Assembly: GCA_012517025.1 (NCBI GenBank)
Contig: JAAYVT010000448.1
Location: forward strand, 1-5,418
Source: Phyllobacteriaceae bacterium
Lineage (GTDB): Bacteria > Pseudomonadota > Alphaproteobacteria > Rhizobiales > Ancalomicrobiaceae
DNA length: 5,418 bases
Direction of reading: 5' to 3'
How positions within the stretch are numbered: position 1 is the first letter of the stretch; every line of letters starts with the position of its first letter. Positions 1 through 5,398 of this stretch are shown piece by piece. The notes under the pieces were generated by a model that saw nothing but the letters and a program-made list of their open reading frames with translations, searched no databases and was not told the DNA's origin. Both the position numbers and the translations under genes were made by a program.

Positions 1-945
1 GCCGAAGGTCGCCGGATCCTCGCCGTATTTCGCCTTGTAGGCGTCGCGATAGGCGACCAGCACAGCCTTCTGCGGATCGGAGGCCGGCAGATCGTCGACC
101 ACGATCAAGGCCGGCGAAGAGAGCCGTACCCCCTCTCCAGCCGATCCGACGAGGGCGATGAACTCCTTCGCCGCCACGCCGTGGGTCTGGTAGAGCGGCT
201 GCTTCAGACCGAGCTGGGCGTAGTTCTTGGTGACGATCGCCGGACCTTGACCGAAGCCGAAGACGGCGACCGCCTCGGCGTTGGAATTGCGGATCCGGGT
301 GAGCTGCGCCGTGGTGTCGATGTCCTTCGGACCATAGGCCTCGTCGGCGACGATGGTCAGCCCGTATTGGCCGACCAGCTTCGTCGCCTCCGCCTTGCTC
401 GACTGGCCGAGGCCGGAGGTCTCGGTCAGCAGCGCCAATTTGGTGATGCCGCGCTTCTTCATGTCGTCGAAGATGCGGGCGATCGAGAAGCGATCCGAGC
501 CGGGCGTCTTGAACACCCATTTCTTCACCGGCTCGACCACCACGATGCCGCCGGCCAGCGAGATGAACGGGATCTCGGCCCGTTCGATCATCGGCACCAC
601 GGCCATGGTGGTGCCGGTGGTGGTGCCGCCGATCAGCACGTCGACGCCGTCGGATTCGATCAGCCGCTTGACGAAGCCGTTGGCCTTGGCGGCGTCGCCG
701 CCGTCGTCGTAGGAGACGAGCGAGAGACTGCGGCCGAGCACCCCGCCCTTGGCGTTGATGTGGTCGATGAAGAGCTGCAGCGTCTTCAGCTCCGGGTCGC
801 CGAGAAAGGCCGCCGGACCGGTGATCGACAGGAACGCTCCGATCTTGATCGGCGCGTCCGCCTTGGCCGCGCGGCCGGCCGCGGCGAACACCGCGGTGGC
901 CAACGCGGAGGCGATCCAATTTCTTCTCGACAACGTGATGGGCAT
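1..945 (-). CDS. ABC transporter periplasmic substrate-binding protein, branched-chain amino acid/aromatic type (3' end outside window)
   Basis: This is the N-terminal 315 residues of a type-1 periplasmic binding protein (LivJ/Peripla_BP_6 class); no stop is reached before the left edge. The ATG at 945-943 is preceded by GGGGAG with a 6-nt spacer. Residues 1-29 form an export signal: a basic SRRNW stretch (Tat-like or Sec), a hydrophobic Ala-rich core, and an AKA|D cleavage site after about residue 29. The mature start, PIKIGAFLSITGPAAFLG, is the typical first strand and ligand loop of the family. The pattern YDDGGD (79-84) followed by DVLIGGTTTGTT (102-113) is the usual hinge and ligand-contact pattern. 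Family members deliver branched-chain amino acids, amides, or aromatic acids to LivHMGF-like permeases and ATPases, none of which is in view. The gene is divergent from an IclR regulator and shares its control region. The ligand cannot be read from sequence; aromatic or related acids are an inference from the neighbours. Confidence 0.9.
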   Translation of the reverse strand, partial: MPITLSRRNWIASALATAVFAAAGRAAKADAPIKIGAFLSITGPAAFLGDPELKTLQLFIDHINAKGGVLGRSLSLVSYDDGGDAAKANGFVKRLIESDGVDVLIGGTTTGTTMAVVPMIERAEIPFISLAGGIVVVEPVKKWVFKTPGSDRFSIARIFDDMKKRGITKLALLTETSGLGQSSKAEATKLVGQYGLTIVADEAYGPKDIDTTAQLTRIRNSNAEAVAVFGFGQGPAIVTKNYAQLGLKQPLYQTHGVAAKEFIALVGSAGEGVRLSSPALIVVDDLPASDPQKAVLVAYRDAYKAKYGEDPATFG

Positions 946-1005
946 CGTCTTCTCCCCGAATTTTTCTCGAAGGGCGGCCGAATTTCGATCCGGCTCGTGT
1001 GGCTG

Positions 1006-1028
1006 CGGTCCCGCTTCGATCGGGACCG
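1006..1028. repeat. Perfect 8-bp inverted repeat (hairpin) in the divergent intergenic region
   Basis: CGGTCCCG (1006-1013) and CGGGACCG (1021-1028) are perfect reverse complements around a 7-nt loop. If transcription of the substrate-binding protein gene starts in the AT-rich block near 1060-1110, the hairpin lies in its mRNA leader, about 60 nt before the start codon. No T-run follows on either strand, so it does not look like an intrinsic terminator. It may be a leader stem, a protein-binding palindrome, or chance in GC-rich DNA. Confidence 0.4.
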
Positions 1029-1082
1029 TGGGCGCGGATCGCTCTGCGGCGACCGCACGTTCTCCTTTGTAATTTATCAGTT

Positions 1083-1109
1083 GCGTAATATCATCACGCG
1101 ATGCGTAAT
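1083..1109. promoter_or_regulatory. Putative IclR operator: three half-sites at 10-bp phasing
   Basis: In an AT-rich island inside GC-rich DNA, GCGTAAT (1083-1089), ATCACGC (1093-1099) and GCGTAAT (1103-1109) occur in alternating orientation. They start exactly 10 bp apart, with 3-bp gaps. The middle element is the reverse complement of the outer ones with one mismatch. The two outer copies extend to TGCGTAAT (1082-1089, 1102-1109). The block lies between the divergent substrate-binding protein gene and the first IclR gene, where an autoregulating IclR protein would be expected to bind and control both directions. I found no convincing -35/-10 pair here on either strand; TAATAT at 1086-1091 is at best a weak -10. 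The repeats are directly visible; the operator role is inferred. Confidence 0.5.
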
Positions 1110-1159
1110 TTTGTGGAGACCCGATCGATTTTCGACGGGGATCGGGCGGAGGGGGTTCG

Positions 1160-2011
1160 ATGAGCGAGGATGCCGACGGTCCGCGAGCCGAACCCGGTCG
1201 ACGCGGCAAGGTGCAATCGGCCGAATACGGCCTCCTGGTGTTGAAGACCCTCGGCCGGGCCGGCGGGGCGTTGACCCTGACCGCCCTCGCCGAGCGGCTC
1301 GACGCCAGCCCGGCCAAGGTCCATCGCTATCTCGCCAGCCTCAAACAGGCGGGTTTCGTGCGCCAGGAGCAGGACACCGCGCGTTACGTCCTCGGCGAGG
1401 AGGCGATCGCCCTCGGCATCGCGGCGATGCGCCGAGCCGACGTCCTGGTCCTCGCCGGTCCCGTCCTCGTCGAGTTGACCGAGCGTTTCGACGTCTCCTG
1501 TTTCGTCGCGATCATGGGCAATCGCGGGCCGACCATCCTGCGCTGGGAGGAGCCGTTCGACGCGGTGACGGTCAACGTCCGGCCGGGCGCGGTCATGCCG
1601 ATGCTGTGGTCGGCGACCGGCCGCGCCTTCGCCGCCTTCTCCGAGAGCCCCGACGTCGCCCGCGCGGTGCGCGAGGACTTCGCCGCCGGTTCCGCCGTCC
1701 AACGCCGCGAGTTCCCCGACCTCGCGGCGGTCGACCGTGCCCTCGCCGAGATCCGCGTCTGTGGCTGCGCGGTCGTCCGCGACGTGTTGATCGACGGCGT
1801 CAGCGCCGTCGCCGCGCCGATCTTCGACGGCCGCTCGCGCGTCCACGCGGTGCTGACCGCGCTCGGCACTTCAGGGCGGATCGATCCGGATCCGGCCAGC
1901 CGCCTCGCCCGGGCGGTGTGCGCGGCGGCCGAGCGGATCTCGCTGGCGCTCGGCGGCGGCGTCGACGATCCCGCCCTCCCCGCCGCTCCGGTGGGAGGCC
2001 GAGGCCGATGA
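1160..2011 (+). CDS. IclR-family transcriptional regulator (first of two)
   Basis: A 283-residue protein of usual length for the family. Residues about 17-77 form the winged helix-turn-helix: LTALAERLDASPAKVHRYL (40-58), followed by LKQAGFVRQE and the wing ending in YVLGEEA. Residues about 82-265 are the IclR effector-binding domain, with the family-typical segment GVSAVAAPIFDG at 213-224. The ends are poorly conserved: an acidic then Arg/Gly-rich N-terminus and a Gly/Pro-rich tail after about 266. The ATG is preceded by GGCGGAGGGGG, a strong ribosome binding site 4 nt upstream. It is a DNA-binding cytoplasmic regulator sensing a small molecule; relatives often control aromatic acid or carbon-source catabolism. 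It is divergent from the substrate-binding protein gene and followed by a second IclR gene. It probably binds the half-sites at 1083-1109, and possibly also the P450 operator; neither is shown by sequence. The stop codon overlaps an ATG (ATGA, 2008-2011). Confidence 0.92.
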   Translation: MSEDADGPRAEPGRRGKVQSAEYGLLVLKTLGRAGGALTLTALAERLDASPAKVHRYLASLKQAGFVRQEQDTARYVLGEEAIALGIAAMRRADVLVLAGPVLVELTERFDVSCFVAIMGNRGPTILRWEEPFDAVTVNVRPGAVMPMLWSATGRAFAAFSESPDVARAVREDFAAGSAVQRREFPDLAAVDRALAEIRVCGCAVVRDVLIDGVSAVAAPIFDGRSRVHAVLTALGTSGRIDPDPASRLARAVCAAAERISLALGGGVDDPALPAAPVGGRGR

Positions 2012-2124
2012 ACCGACCTTCGCCGTGCGCCGACGAACGCTCTCGACGGCGGTCGAAGCACCCGACTAGTGTGGACGACCGGCGACGGCCGGATCGATCG
2101 AACCGACGGCACGAGACGAGATGA
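2008..2124 (+). CDS. Possible 38-residue Arg-rich mini-ORF bridging the two IclR genes
   Basis: An ATG at 2008 overlaps the stop of the upstream IclR gene (ATGA), and the ORF ends with a TGA at 2122-2124 that overlaps the ATG of the downstream IclR gene (ATGA again). A GGGAGG stretch lies 9 nt before the ATG. The predicted product is 38 residues and very basic (RSRRRS, DDRRR, RSNRR), with no recognisable domain. Against a real gene: the codons include several unusual for this DNA (CGA five times, AGT, AGA, ACT), and third-position GC is clearly below that of the neighbours. It could be a translational-coupling leader, or simply fortuitous open frame in GC-rich spacer. Confidence 0.2.
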   Translation: MNRPSPCADERSRRRSKHPTSVDDRRRPDRSNRRHETR

Positions 2125-2888
2125 AGACCGAGACCCCGGCGCGACCCGGCGCCGCGAGCGGGGGCGAGACGACGCCCCCCTCTCCGCCCCTCTCCTCCAA
2201 GGCCACCCTGCAGACGCTGGAGCGCGGCCTGCGGGTGCTGGCGCTGATCTCGGAGAGCGAGACCGGGCTGTCGATCGCGGAAATTTCGGCGCGGCTCGGG
2301 GTCGATCGCGCCATCGGCCATCGCCTCGCCGGGACGCTCGAGGCGACCGGCTTCCTCACCCGCCGTTCCGACGGACAGTTCGTGCTCGGCGCCGAGATTC
2401 TGACGCTCGCCGATCGCTTCCTGCCGCAACTGCGCGCCGTCGCCGGCCCCCCCGTCGGTCGCTTGGCGCAGGCGACCGGCGCCGCCGCCTTCGTCTCGGT
2501 GCCGCAGGGCGACGCCTGCGTCGCGATCATCGTCGCCGAGCCGGAGGCTCCGCTGCTGCGCCTCTCCTATCGGGTCGGCAGCCGCCATCCGCTGTCGCTC
2601 GGCGCGGCCGGCATCGCCATCCTCGCCGGCCGGGCGGAGACGGAGGGCGACGCGCCGGCGGTGCGCGAAGCCCGCCGGCTCGGCCATGCGCTGACCTGCG
2701 ACCAGCTCCAGCGCGGCGCCGTCGGGGTGGCGAGCCCGCTGCACGGCCCGGATCGGCGGCTCGGCTTCGAGGCCTGCGTCGGCGTCGTGGCGCTCGACGG
2801 GCTCGACGTCGAGGGCGCGGCGGCGGCGGTGACCGCCTGCGCCCGCGACCTCGTCGAGGCCCTGCGACCGGGCTCGTCGGCGCTCTGA
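2121..2888 (+). CDS. IclR-family transcriptional regulator (second of two, compact effector domain)
   Basis: A 255-residue IclR-family protein. A Pro/Thr/Ser-rich leader of about 27 residues is followed by TLQTLERGLRVLALI (29-43) and the helix-turn-helix LSIAEISARLGVDRAIGHRL (50-69), then GTLEATGFLTRR and the wing GQFVLG (85-90). The effector domain includes RHPLSLGAAGIAILAG (155-170), matching the family's GxxxPLHxTALGKAxLA region, and RGAVGVASPLHG (198-209), matching the second conserved motif. Between these two motifs there are only about 28 residues, visibly fewer than the 40 or more I expect in the family, so one helical segment looks shortened. The ATG is preceded by GAGACGAG, a weak Shine-Dalgarno. 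It is clearly not a recent copy of the first IclR gene. It converges on the P450 fusion gene with a 7-bp gap and is a candidate regulator of it. Confidence 0.88.
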   Translation: MKTETPARPGAASGGETTPPSPPLSSKATLQTLERGLRVLALISESETGLSIAEISARLGVDRAIGHRLAGTLEATGFLTRRSDGQFVLGAEILTLADRFLPQLRAVAGPPVGRLAQATGAAAFVSVPQGDACVAIIVAEPEAPLLRLSYRVGSRHPLSLGAAGIAILAGRAETEGDAPAVREARRLGHALTCDQLQRGAVGVASPLHGPDRRLGFEACVGVVALDGLDVEGAAAAVTACARDLVEALRPGSSAL

Positions 2889-2894
2889 GCCGAC
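2876..2894. terminator. Weak candidate stem-loop between the convergent genes
   Basis: GTCGGC (2876-2881) and GCCGAC (2889-2894) form a perfect 6-bp stem with a 7-nt loop that contains the stop codon of the second IclR gene. The P450 fusion gene stops at 2896. There is no U-tract on either side, so it is not a canonical intrinsic terminator. It is the only symmetric structure I see at this convergent junction. Confidence 0.2.
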
Positions 2895-2895
2895 T

Positions 2896-4191
2896 TCACA
2901 AAGCCAGCGTCAGCTTGTCGCCGCGGGCGCGTGAGCAGCAGGCGAGCATCTTGTCGCCGCGGCCGCGTTCGCCGGCGCTCAGCACCTTGTCGCGATGGTC
3001 GATCTCGCCCGCGACGACCTCGACCTCGCAGGAGCCGCACAGCCCCTCGCGACAATCGCAGGCGACGTCGATGCCGACCGATTCCAACACGTCGAGCAGG
3101 GTGCGGTCCGCTCCGACCCGCAGCGTCAGCGCCGAATCGCGCAGCTCCACCTCGAAGCCGTGCTCCCGGCTGGGATCGAGCGACGTCCCGGTCGCGGTGA
3201 AATGCTCGAGCCGCAGCGCGCCCACGGGCAGATCGGCGGTCAGCCCTTCGAGTGCGGCGAGCAGGCGCTCCGGTCCGCAGGCATAGATCCGCCCCGTCGC
3301 CGGTACGGCGGCGACGATCGCGGCGAGATCCATGCGCCGGTCCTCGTCCTTCGGGTAGAGGACGACCCGGTCGCCGTGATCGCGGGCGAGGCGATCGAGA
3401 AACGCCATGGTGGCGCGCGACCGCCCGGCATAGTGGAGGCGATAGGCGGCGCCGCGCGCCTTCAGCCGATCGGCCATGGCGAGGATGGGCGTGATGCCGA
3501 TGCCTCCGGCGATCAGCACCACCTCGTCGTCGCTCTCGTCGAGCCGGAAGAGGTTCTTCGGCCCCCGCACCCGGATGGTGTCGCCGACCCCGACCTGCTC
3601 GTGGATGGCGCGCGAGCCGCCCCGTCCCGCCTCGTCGCACAGCACCGCGATCTCCCAACGGCTCCGATCGGCGGGGTCGCCGCACAGCGAATATTTCCGG
3701 TCCCACGGACCGACGGTCACGTCGACGTGGGCGCCCGGGGTCCAAGCCGGTAGCGGCCGGCCGTCCGGGCGCTCGAATACGTAACGGCGGATCTCCGGCG
3801 TCTCCTCGACGATCGCCGCGACCCGCAGGCGACGCGCCGCGTCCACCCGCTTCGGCGCGCCGACCGGATAGGAGCGGCGCGGCTCGCGCGCGACCGGGTC
3901 GCGCCGTTCCGGGTTTCGCGCCGGATCCCAGCGCACCCGCAGGCTCTCCGGGCCGCGGAACGAGGTGTTGGCGAGATACCGGAAGGTCTGGTCGGGGACG
4001 AGCTGGAGATGCGGCAGCCGTCGGGTGAACTCCTCGAGGAAGATCCGGAGCTCCATGCGGGCGATGTTCTTGCCCATGCACTGATGCGCGCCGTAACCGA
4101 AGGAGAGGTGATCGACGGCGTTCTCGCGATGGAGATCGAGCGTGTCGGGATCCTCGAAACGACGCTCGTCGTGATTGGCCGAGGCCATCAC
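2896..4191 (-). CDS. C-terminal part of the P450 fusion: heme-ligand loop, FMN/NADH reductase and 2Fe-2S ferredoxin
   Basis: This is the open frame after the amber codon, counted from its first possible start (GTG at 4191, ATG at 4188), 431 residues. It keeps FGYGAHQCMG with the heme cysteine, an Arg-rich linker (around full-length residues 440-470), the FMN/NADH oxidoreductase domain and the C-terminal ferredoxin with Cx4Cx2Cx29C spacing. No good ribosome binding site precedes 4191, and this start falls inside the conserved P450 fold, so independent translation is doubtful. If it were translated, it would carry a complete reductase-ferredoxin unit attached to a fragment of heme domain. Treat it as the 3' half of the gene at 2896-5244 rather than a separate gene. 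Confidence 0.6.
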   Translation of the reverse strand: MMASANHDERRFEDPDTLDLHRENAVDHLSFGYGAHQCMGKNIARMELRIFLEEFTRRLPHLQLVPDQTFRYLANTSFRGPESLRVRWDPARNPERRDPVAREPRRSYPVGAPKRVDAARRLRVAAIVEETPEIRRYVFERPDGRPLPAWTPGAHVDVTVGPWDRKYSLCGDPADRSRWEIAVLCDEAGRGGSRAIHEQVGVGDTIRVRGPKNLFRLDESDDEVVLIAGGIGITPILAMADRLKARGAAYRLHYAGRSRATMAFLDRLARDHGDRVVLYPKDEDRRMDLAAIVAAVPATGRIYACGPERLLAALEGLTADLPVGALRLEHFTATGTSLDPSREHGFEVELRDSALTLRVGADRTLLDVLESVGIDVACDCREGLCGSCEVEVVAGEIDHRDKVLSAGERGRGDKMLACCSRARGDKLTLAL

Positions 4192-4338
4192 CAGGAGCAG
4201 TTTCGACCCTTTCGGCAGGGCGACCCCGCCGACCTCGGTGTCGGCGGTGACGAGGCGACGCCAGGCGACGATCGAGCCGCCGCGACGCAGGCATTCCTCG
4301 ACCGCGTTGGGGATCAGATCGGGGTCGGCGCAGAGCTC

Positions 4339-4341
4339 CTA
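4339..4341 (-). other. In-frame amber (TAG) codon interrupting the P450 gene
   Basis: On the minus strand the codons read TGG TAG GAG CTC TGC, in frame with both halves. The flanking protein, DRAAW-stop-ELCADPDLIPNAVEECLR, aligns with the RAVWEEICADPSLIPNAVEECLR region I recall from CYP116B2, so the lost residue is most likely Glu and a single G-to-T change (GAG to TAG) would explain it. I checked the surrounding codons for a frameshift and found none. Confidence 0.9.
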
Positions 4342-5244
4342 CCAGGCGGCGCGATCGGAGAGCAGCAGGCGGAAGGCGTTGGCGGTGGCGTTCGAGGTGG
4401 TCTCGTGGGCGGCCGCCAGGATCGCCATCATCATCGAGCGCAGATAGGAGAGCGGCACCACGTCGGGCCGCTCGAAATGCTTGCGGATGGAGAAGTACAT
4501 CCAGCCCTCGCCGTCGGGCTTTTCCATCATCGCGTCGAGGATGGCGTTGGCCGCCGACCAGAACCGGCCGACCTGATCGGCGACGGCGAGCTGCTGCTCG
4601 CGGGTCGGCCGGCCCCAGGTGTTGAGGGTGTGGGCGACGCAGTAGGCCTTGAGCAGTGAAATGTCGTCCTCATGCACACCGAGGAAGTGCAGCGCGACGA
4701 CGAGCGGGATCTCCCAGAACATCTCGGCGACGAGATCGGCCTCGCCTTTTTCGATCAGCCGATCCATCGCCTCGCGGGTGAGGCGGCGGATGATCGCCTC
4801 GTGTTTCGCCAGCGCCTCGGGGGCGAAGGACTCGAGCAACAGCCGGCGGCGCTCCATGTGGGCGGGCTCGTCCTCGTTCACCATGGTGCGGTCCATGGCG
4901 TAACCCCAGCGGGCCAGAATCTCGGCGGCCTCGGGCGGCGGCGGGGTGATCTTCTCCAGCGCGATCGACGGCGAGAACAGGATCTGATCGCGGAAGATCG
5001 CCTTCATGTCGTCGTAGCGCGCCACCACCCAGTAACCGAGGCTCGGAGCGTAGAAGATCGGTTCCTCCGCCCGCGCCCAGCGCAGCGCCTCGGCCGGATC
5101 GGCCTGATACGGCGCCTCGAAGGGATCGAAGGCGGCGGCGCGATCGGAGACCGGACAGCCGTTCGGCGCCACCGGCGGTGCGGCATGGAACGGACAGCCG
5201 GCCGCCGCGGCGTCGGCGCTCGGCGGAACTGTGGTGGAGGTCAT
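4339..5244 (-). CDS. N-terminal part of the P450 heme domain, up to the amber codon
   Basis: This is the 301-residue product if TAG at 4341-4339 acts as a stop. It begins with two GCP motifs (Cys17-Pro18 and Cys30-Pro31) and the FDPFEAPYQADPAEALRW segment characteristic of CYP116B enzymes. It continues through YWVVARYDD, FSPSIALEKITPP, NEDEPAHM, LHFLGVHEDD and the I-helix oxygen-activation motif AAHETT (278-283), and ends ...SDRAAW. It lacks the ExxR pair and the heme-ligand cysteine, so it should not bind heme normally. It is transcribed from the promoter at 5299-5328. An automatic annotator may place its start at the in-frame GTG at 5277 (312 residues); I prefer the ATG at 5244 because of the ribosome binding site. 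Confidence 0.75.
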   Translation of the reverse strand: MTSTTVPPSADAAAAGCPFHAAPPVAPNGCPVSDRAAAFDPFEAPYQADPAEALRWARAEEPIFYAPSLGYWVVARYDDMKAIFRDQILFSPSIALEKITPPPPEAAEILARWGYAMDRTMVNEDEPAHMERRRLLLESFAPEALAKHEAIIRRLTREAMDRLIEKGEADLVAEMFWEIPLVVALHFLGVHEDDISLLKAYCVAHTLNTWGRPTREQQLAVADQVGRFWSAANAILDAMMEKPDGEGWMYFSIRKHFERPDVVPLSYLRSMMMAILAAAHETTSNATANAFRLLLSDRAAW

Positions 5245-5251
5245 CGGCGTT

Positions 5252-5309
5252 TCTCCCACAATGTGCGATAATCGCACTTATGAATATCATTATCGCACAT
5301 TGTGAGAGA
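5252..5309. repeat. Long inverted repeat spanning the P450 promoter start region
   Basis: The arms at 5252-5272 and 5289-5309 are 21 bp each with a single mismatch (5256 against 5305). The inner 16 bp (CACAATGTGCGATAAT and its complement) are perfect. The spacer is 16 bp. The left arm overlaps the Shine-Dalgarno of the P450 gene and the right arm overlaps the -10 box. Since transcription probably starts inside the right arm, the full hairpin would not form in mRNA, which favours a DNA-level, protein-binding role. Confidence 0.75.
5263..5298. promoter_or_regulatory. PobR/PcaU-like IclR operator upstream of the P450 gene
   Basis: GTGCGATAATCGCAC (5263-5277) is a perfect 7-1-7 palindrome. A third half-site, ATTATCGCAC (5289-5298), repeats the right half (ATAATCGCAC, 5268-5277) in direct orientation at 21-bp start-to-start spacing, 9 of 10 bases identical. 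From memory of the family, PcaU and PobR of Acinetobacter bind three 10-bp repeats arranged as one palindrome plus one direct repeat about 10 bp away, and the Pseudomonas PcaR box is GTTCGATAATCGCAC, one base off this palindrome. The site lies around and downstream of the predicted transcription start, which suggests repression. One or both IclR proteins encoded at 1160-2888 are the natural candidates to bind. Confidence 0.7.
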
Positions 5310-5328
5310 CGATCGGACCGCCTGTCAA
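5299..5328 (-). promoter_or_regulatory. Sigma-70-type promoter of the P450 fusion gene
   Basis: On the minus strand TTGACA (5328-5323) is a perfect -35 hexamer, followed by 18 bp and CACAAT (5304-5299), a 4/6 match to TATAAT. The expected transcription start is near 5292, giving a leader of about 48 nt before the ATG at 5244. The -10 box is embedded in the outer arm of the long inverted repeat and touches the third operator element, so a protein bound there should block initiation. Confidence 0.65.
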
Positions 5329-5383
5329 CCGCCGACGGCGGCGGGGCGCGTTCGGCGGCGGTGCCGACGCGGGGTCGCAATTA

Positions 5384-5398
5384 CGGTGTGCGTCACCG
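5384..5398. repeat. Short inverted repeat upstream of the P450 promoter
   Basis: CGGTG (5384-5388) and CACCG (5394-5398) flank TGCGT. It lies about 55 bp upstream of the -35 box in a stretch (5329-5418) with no recognisable gene. It could be an activator site or chance; the weak GTGCG resemblance to the operator half-site is noted only. Confidence 0.2.

Larger units (their letters stand above)
2896..5244 (-). pseudogene. CYP116B-type self-sufficient cytochrome P450 (P450-FMN reductase-ferredoxin fusion), broken by one in-frame amber codon
   Basis: The reading frame is continuous for 782 codons except for TAG at codon 302. Its length and domain order match CYP116B enzymes such as P450RhF (about 780 residues). 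The heme domain (about 1-445) has NEDEPAHMERRR, the I-helix AAHETT (278-283), the K-helix ExxR (E317-R320) and FGYGAHQCMG with heme ligand Cys389. The phthalate-dioxygenase-reductase-like part has the flavin motif RKYS (516-519), the nucleotide-binding AGGIGITP (579-586) and YACGP (654-658). A plant-type 2Fe-2S domain follows, with Cys731, Cys736, Cys739 and Cys769. Such enzymes pass NAD(P)H electrons through FMN and Fe-S to heme, and hydroxylate or O-dealkylate aromatics. I chose the ATG at 5244 because GGGAGAA lies upstream; a GTG at 5277 sits inside the operator. As it stands, translation stops before Cys389, so no active enzyme forms without readthrough. Recent mutation, sequencing error and suppression all remain possible. 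Confidence 0.9.

Noticed and set aside
2050..2081. CGGTCG/CGACCG inverted repeat in the spacer between the IclR genes
   Set aside because: The 6-bp arms with a 20-nt loop are within what GC-rich sequence yields by chance; there is no terminator tail.
181..2124. A 647-residue plus-strand open frame
   Set aside because: It runs antisense to the substrate-binding protein gene and then out of frame through the first IclR gene. Its translation is low-complexity Arg/Gly/Asp-rich, a typical shadow frame in high-GC DNA. Only its last 38 codons are mentioned, as a separate mini-ORF.
2995..3753. Plus-strand open frame of 252 residues, and a similar one at 4009-4659
   Set aside because: Both are antisense to the conserved P450 fusion frame and show no domain, only mirrored codon bias.
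2567..4294. A 575-residue minus-strand open frame
   Set aside because: It is an Arg/Pro-rich out-of-frame shadow of the P450 reductase part; the real frame has all cofactor motifs.
4339..4341. Frameshift or programmed recoding (selenocysteine, pyrrolysine) at the break
   Set aside because: Both halves share one frame and flanking codons align without indels. TAG is not a selenocysteine codon, the position is probably Glu in relatives, and pyrrolysine use would not be expected in this kind of organism.
5245..5277. Upstream GTG start adding 11 residues to the P450
   Set aside because: This start lies inside the palindromic operator with no ribosome binding site; the ATG at 5244 has GGGAGAA upstream and matches the family's N-terminus.
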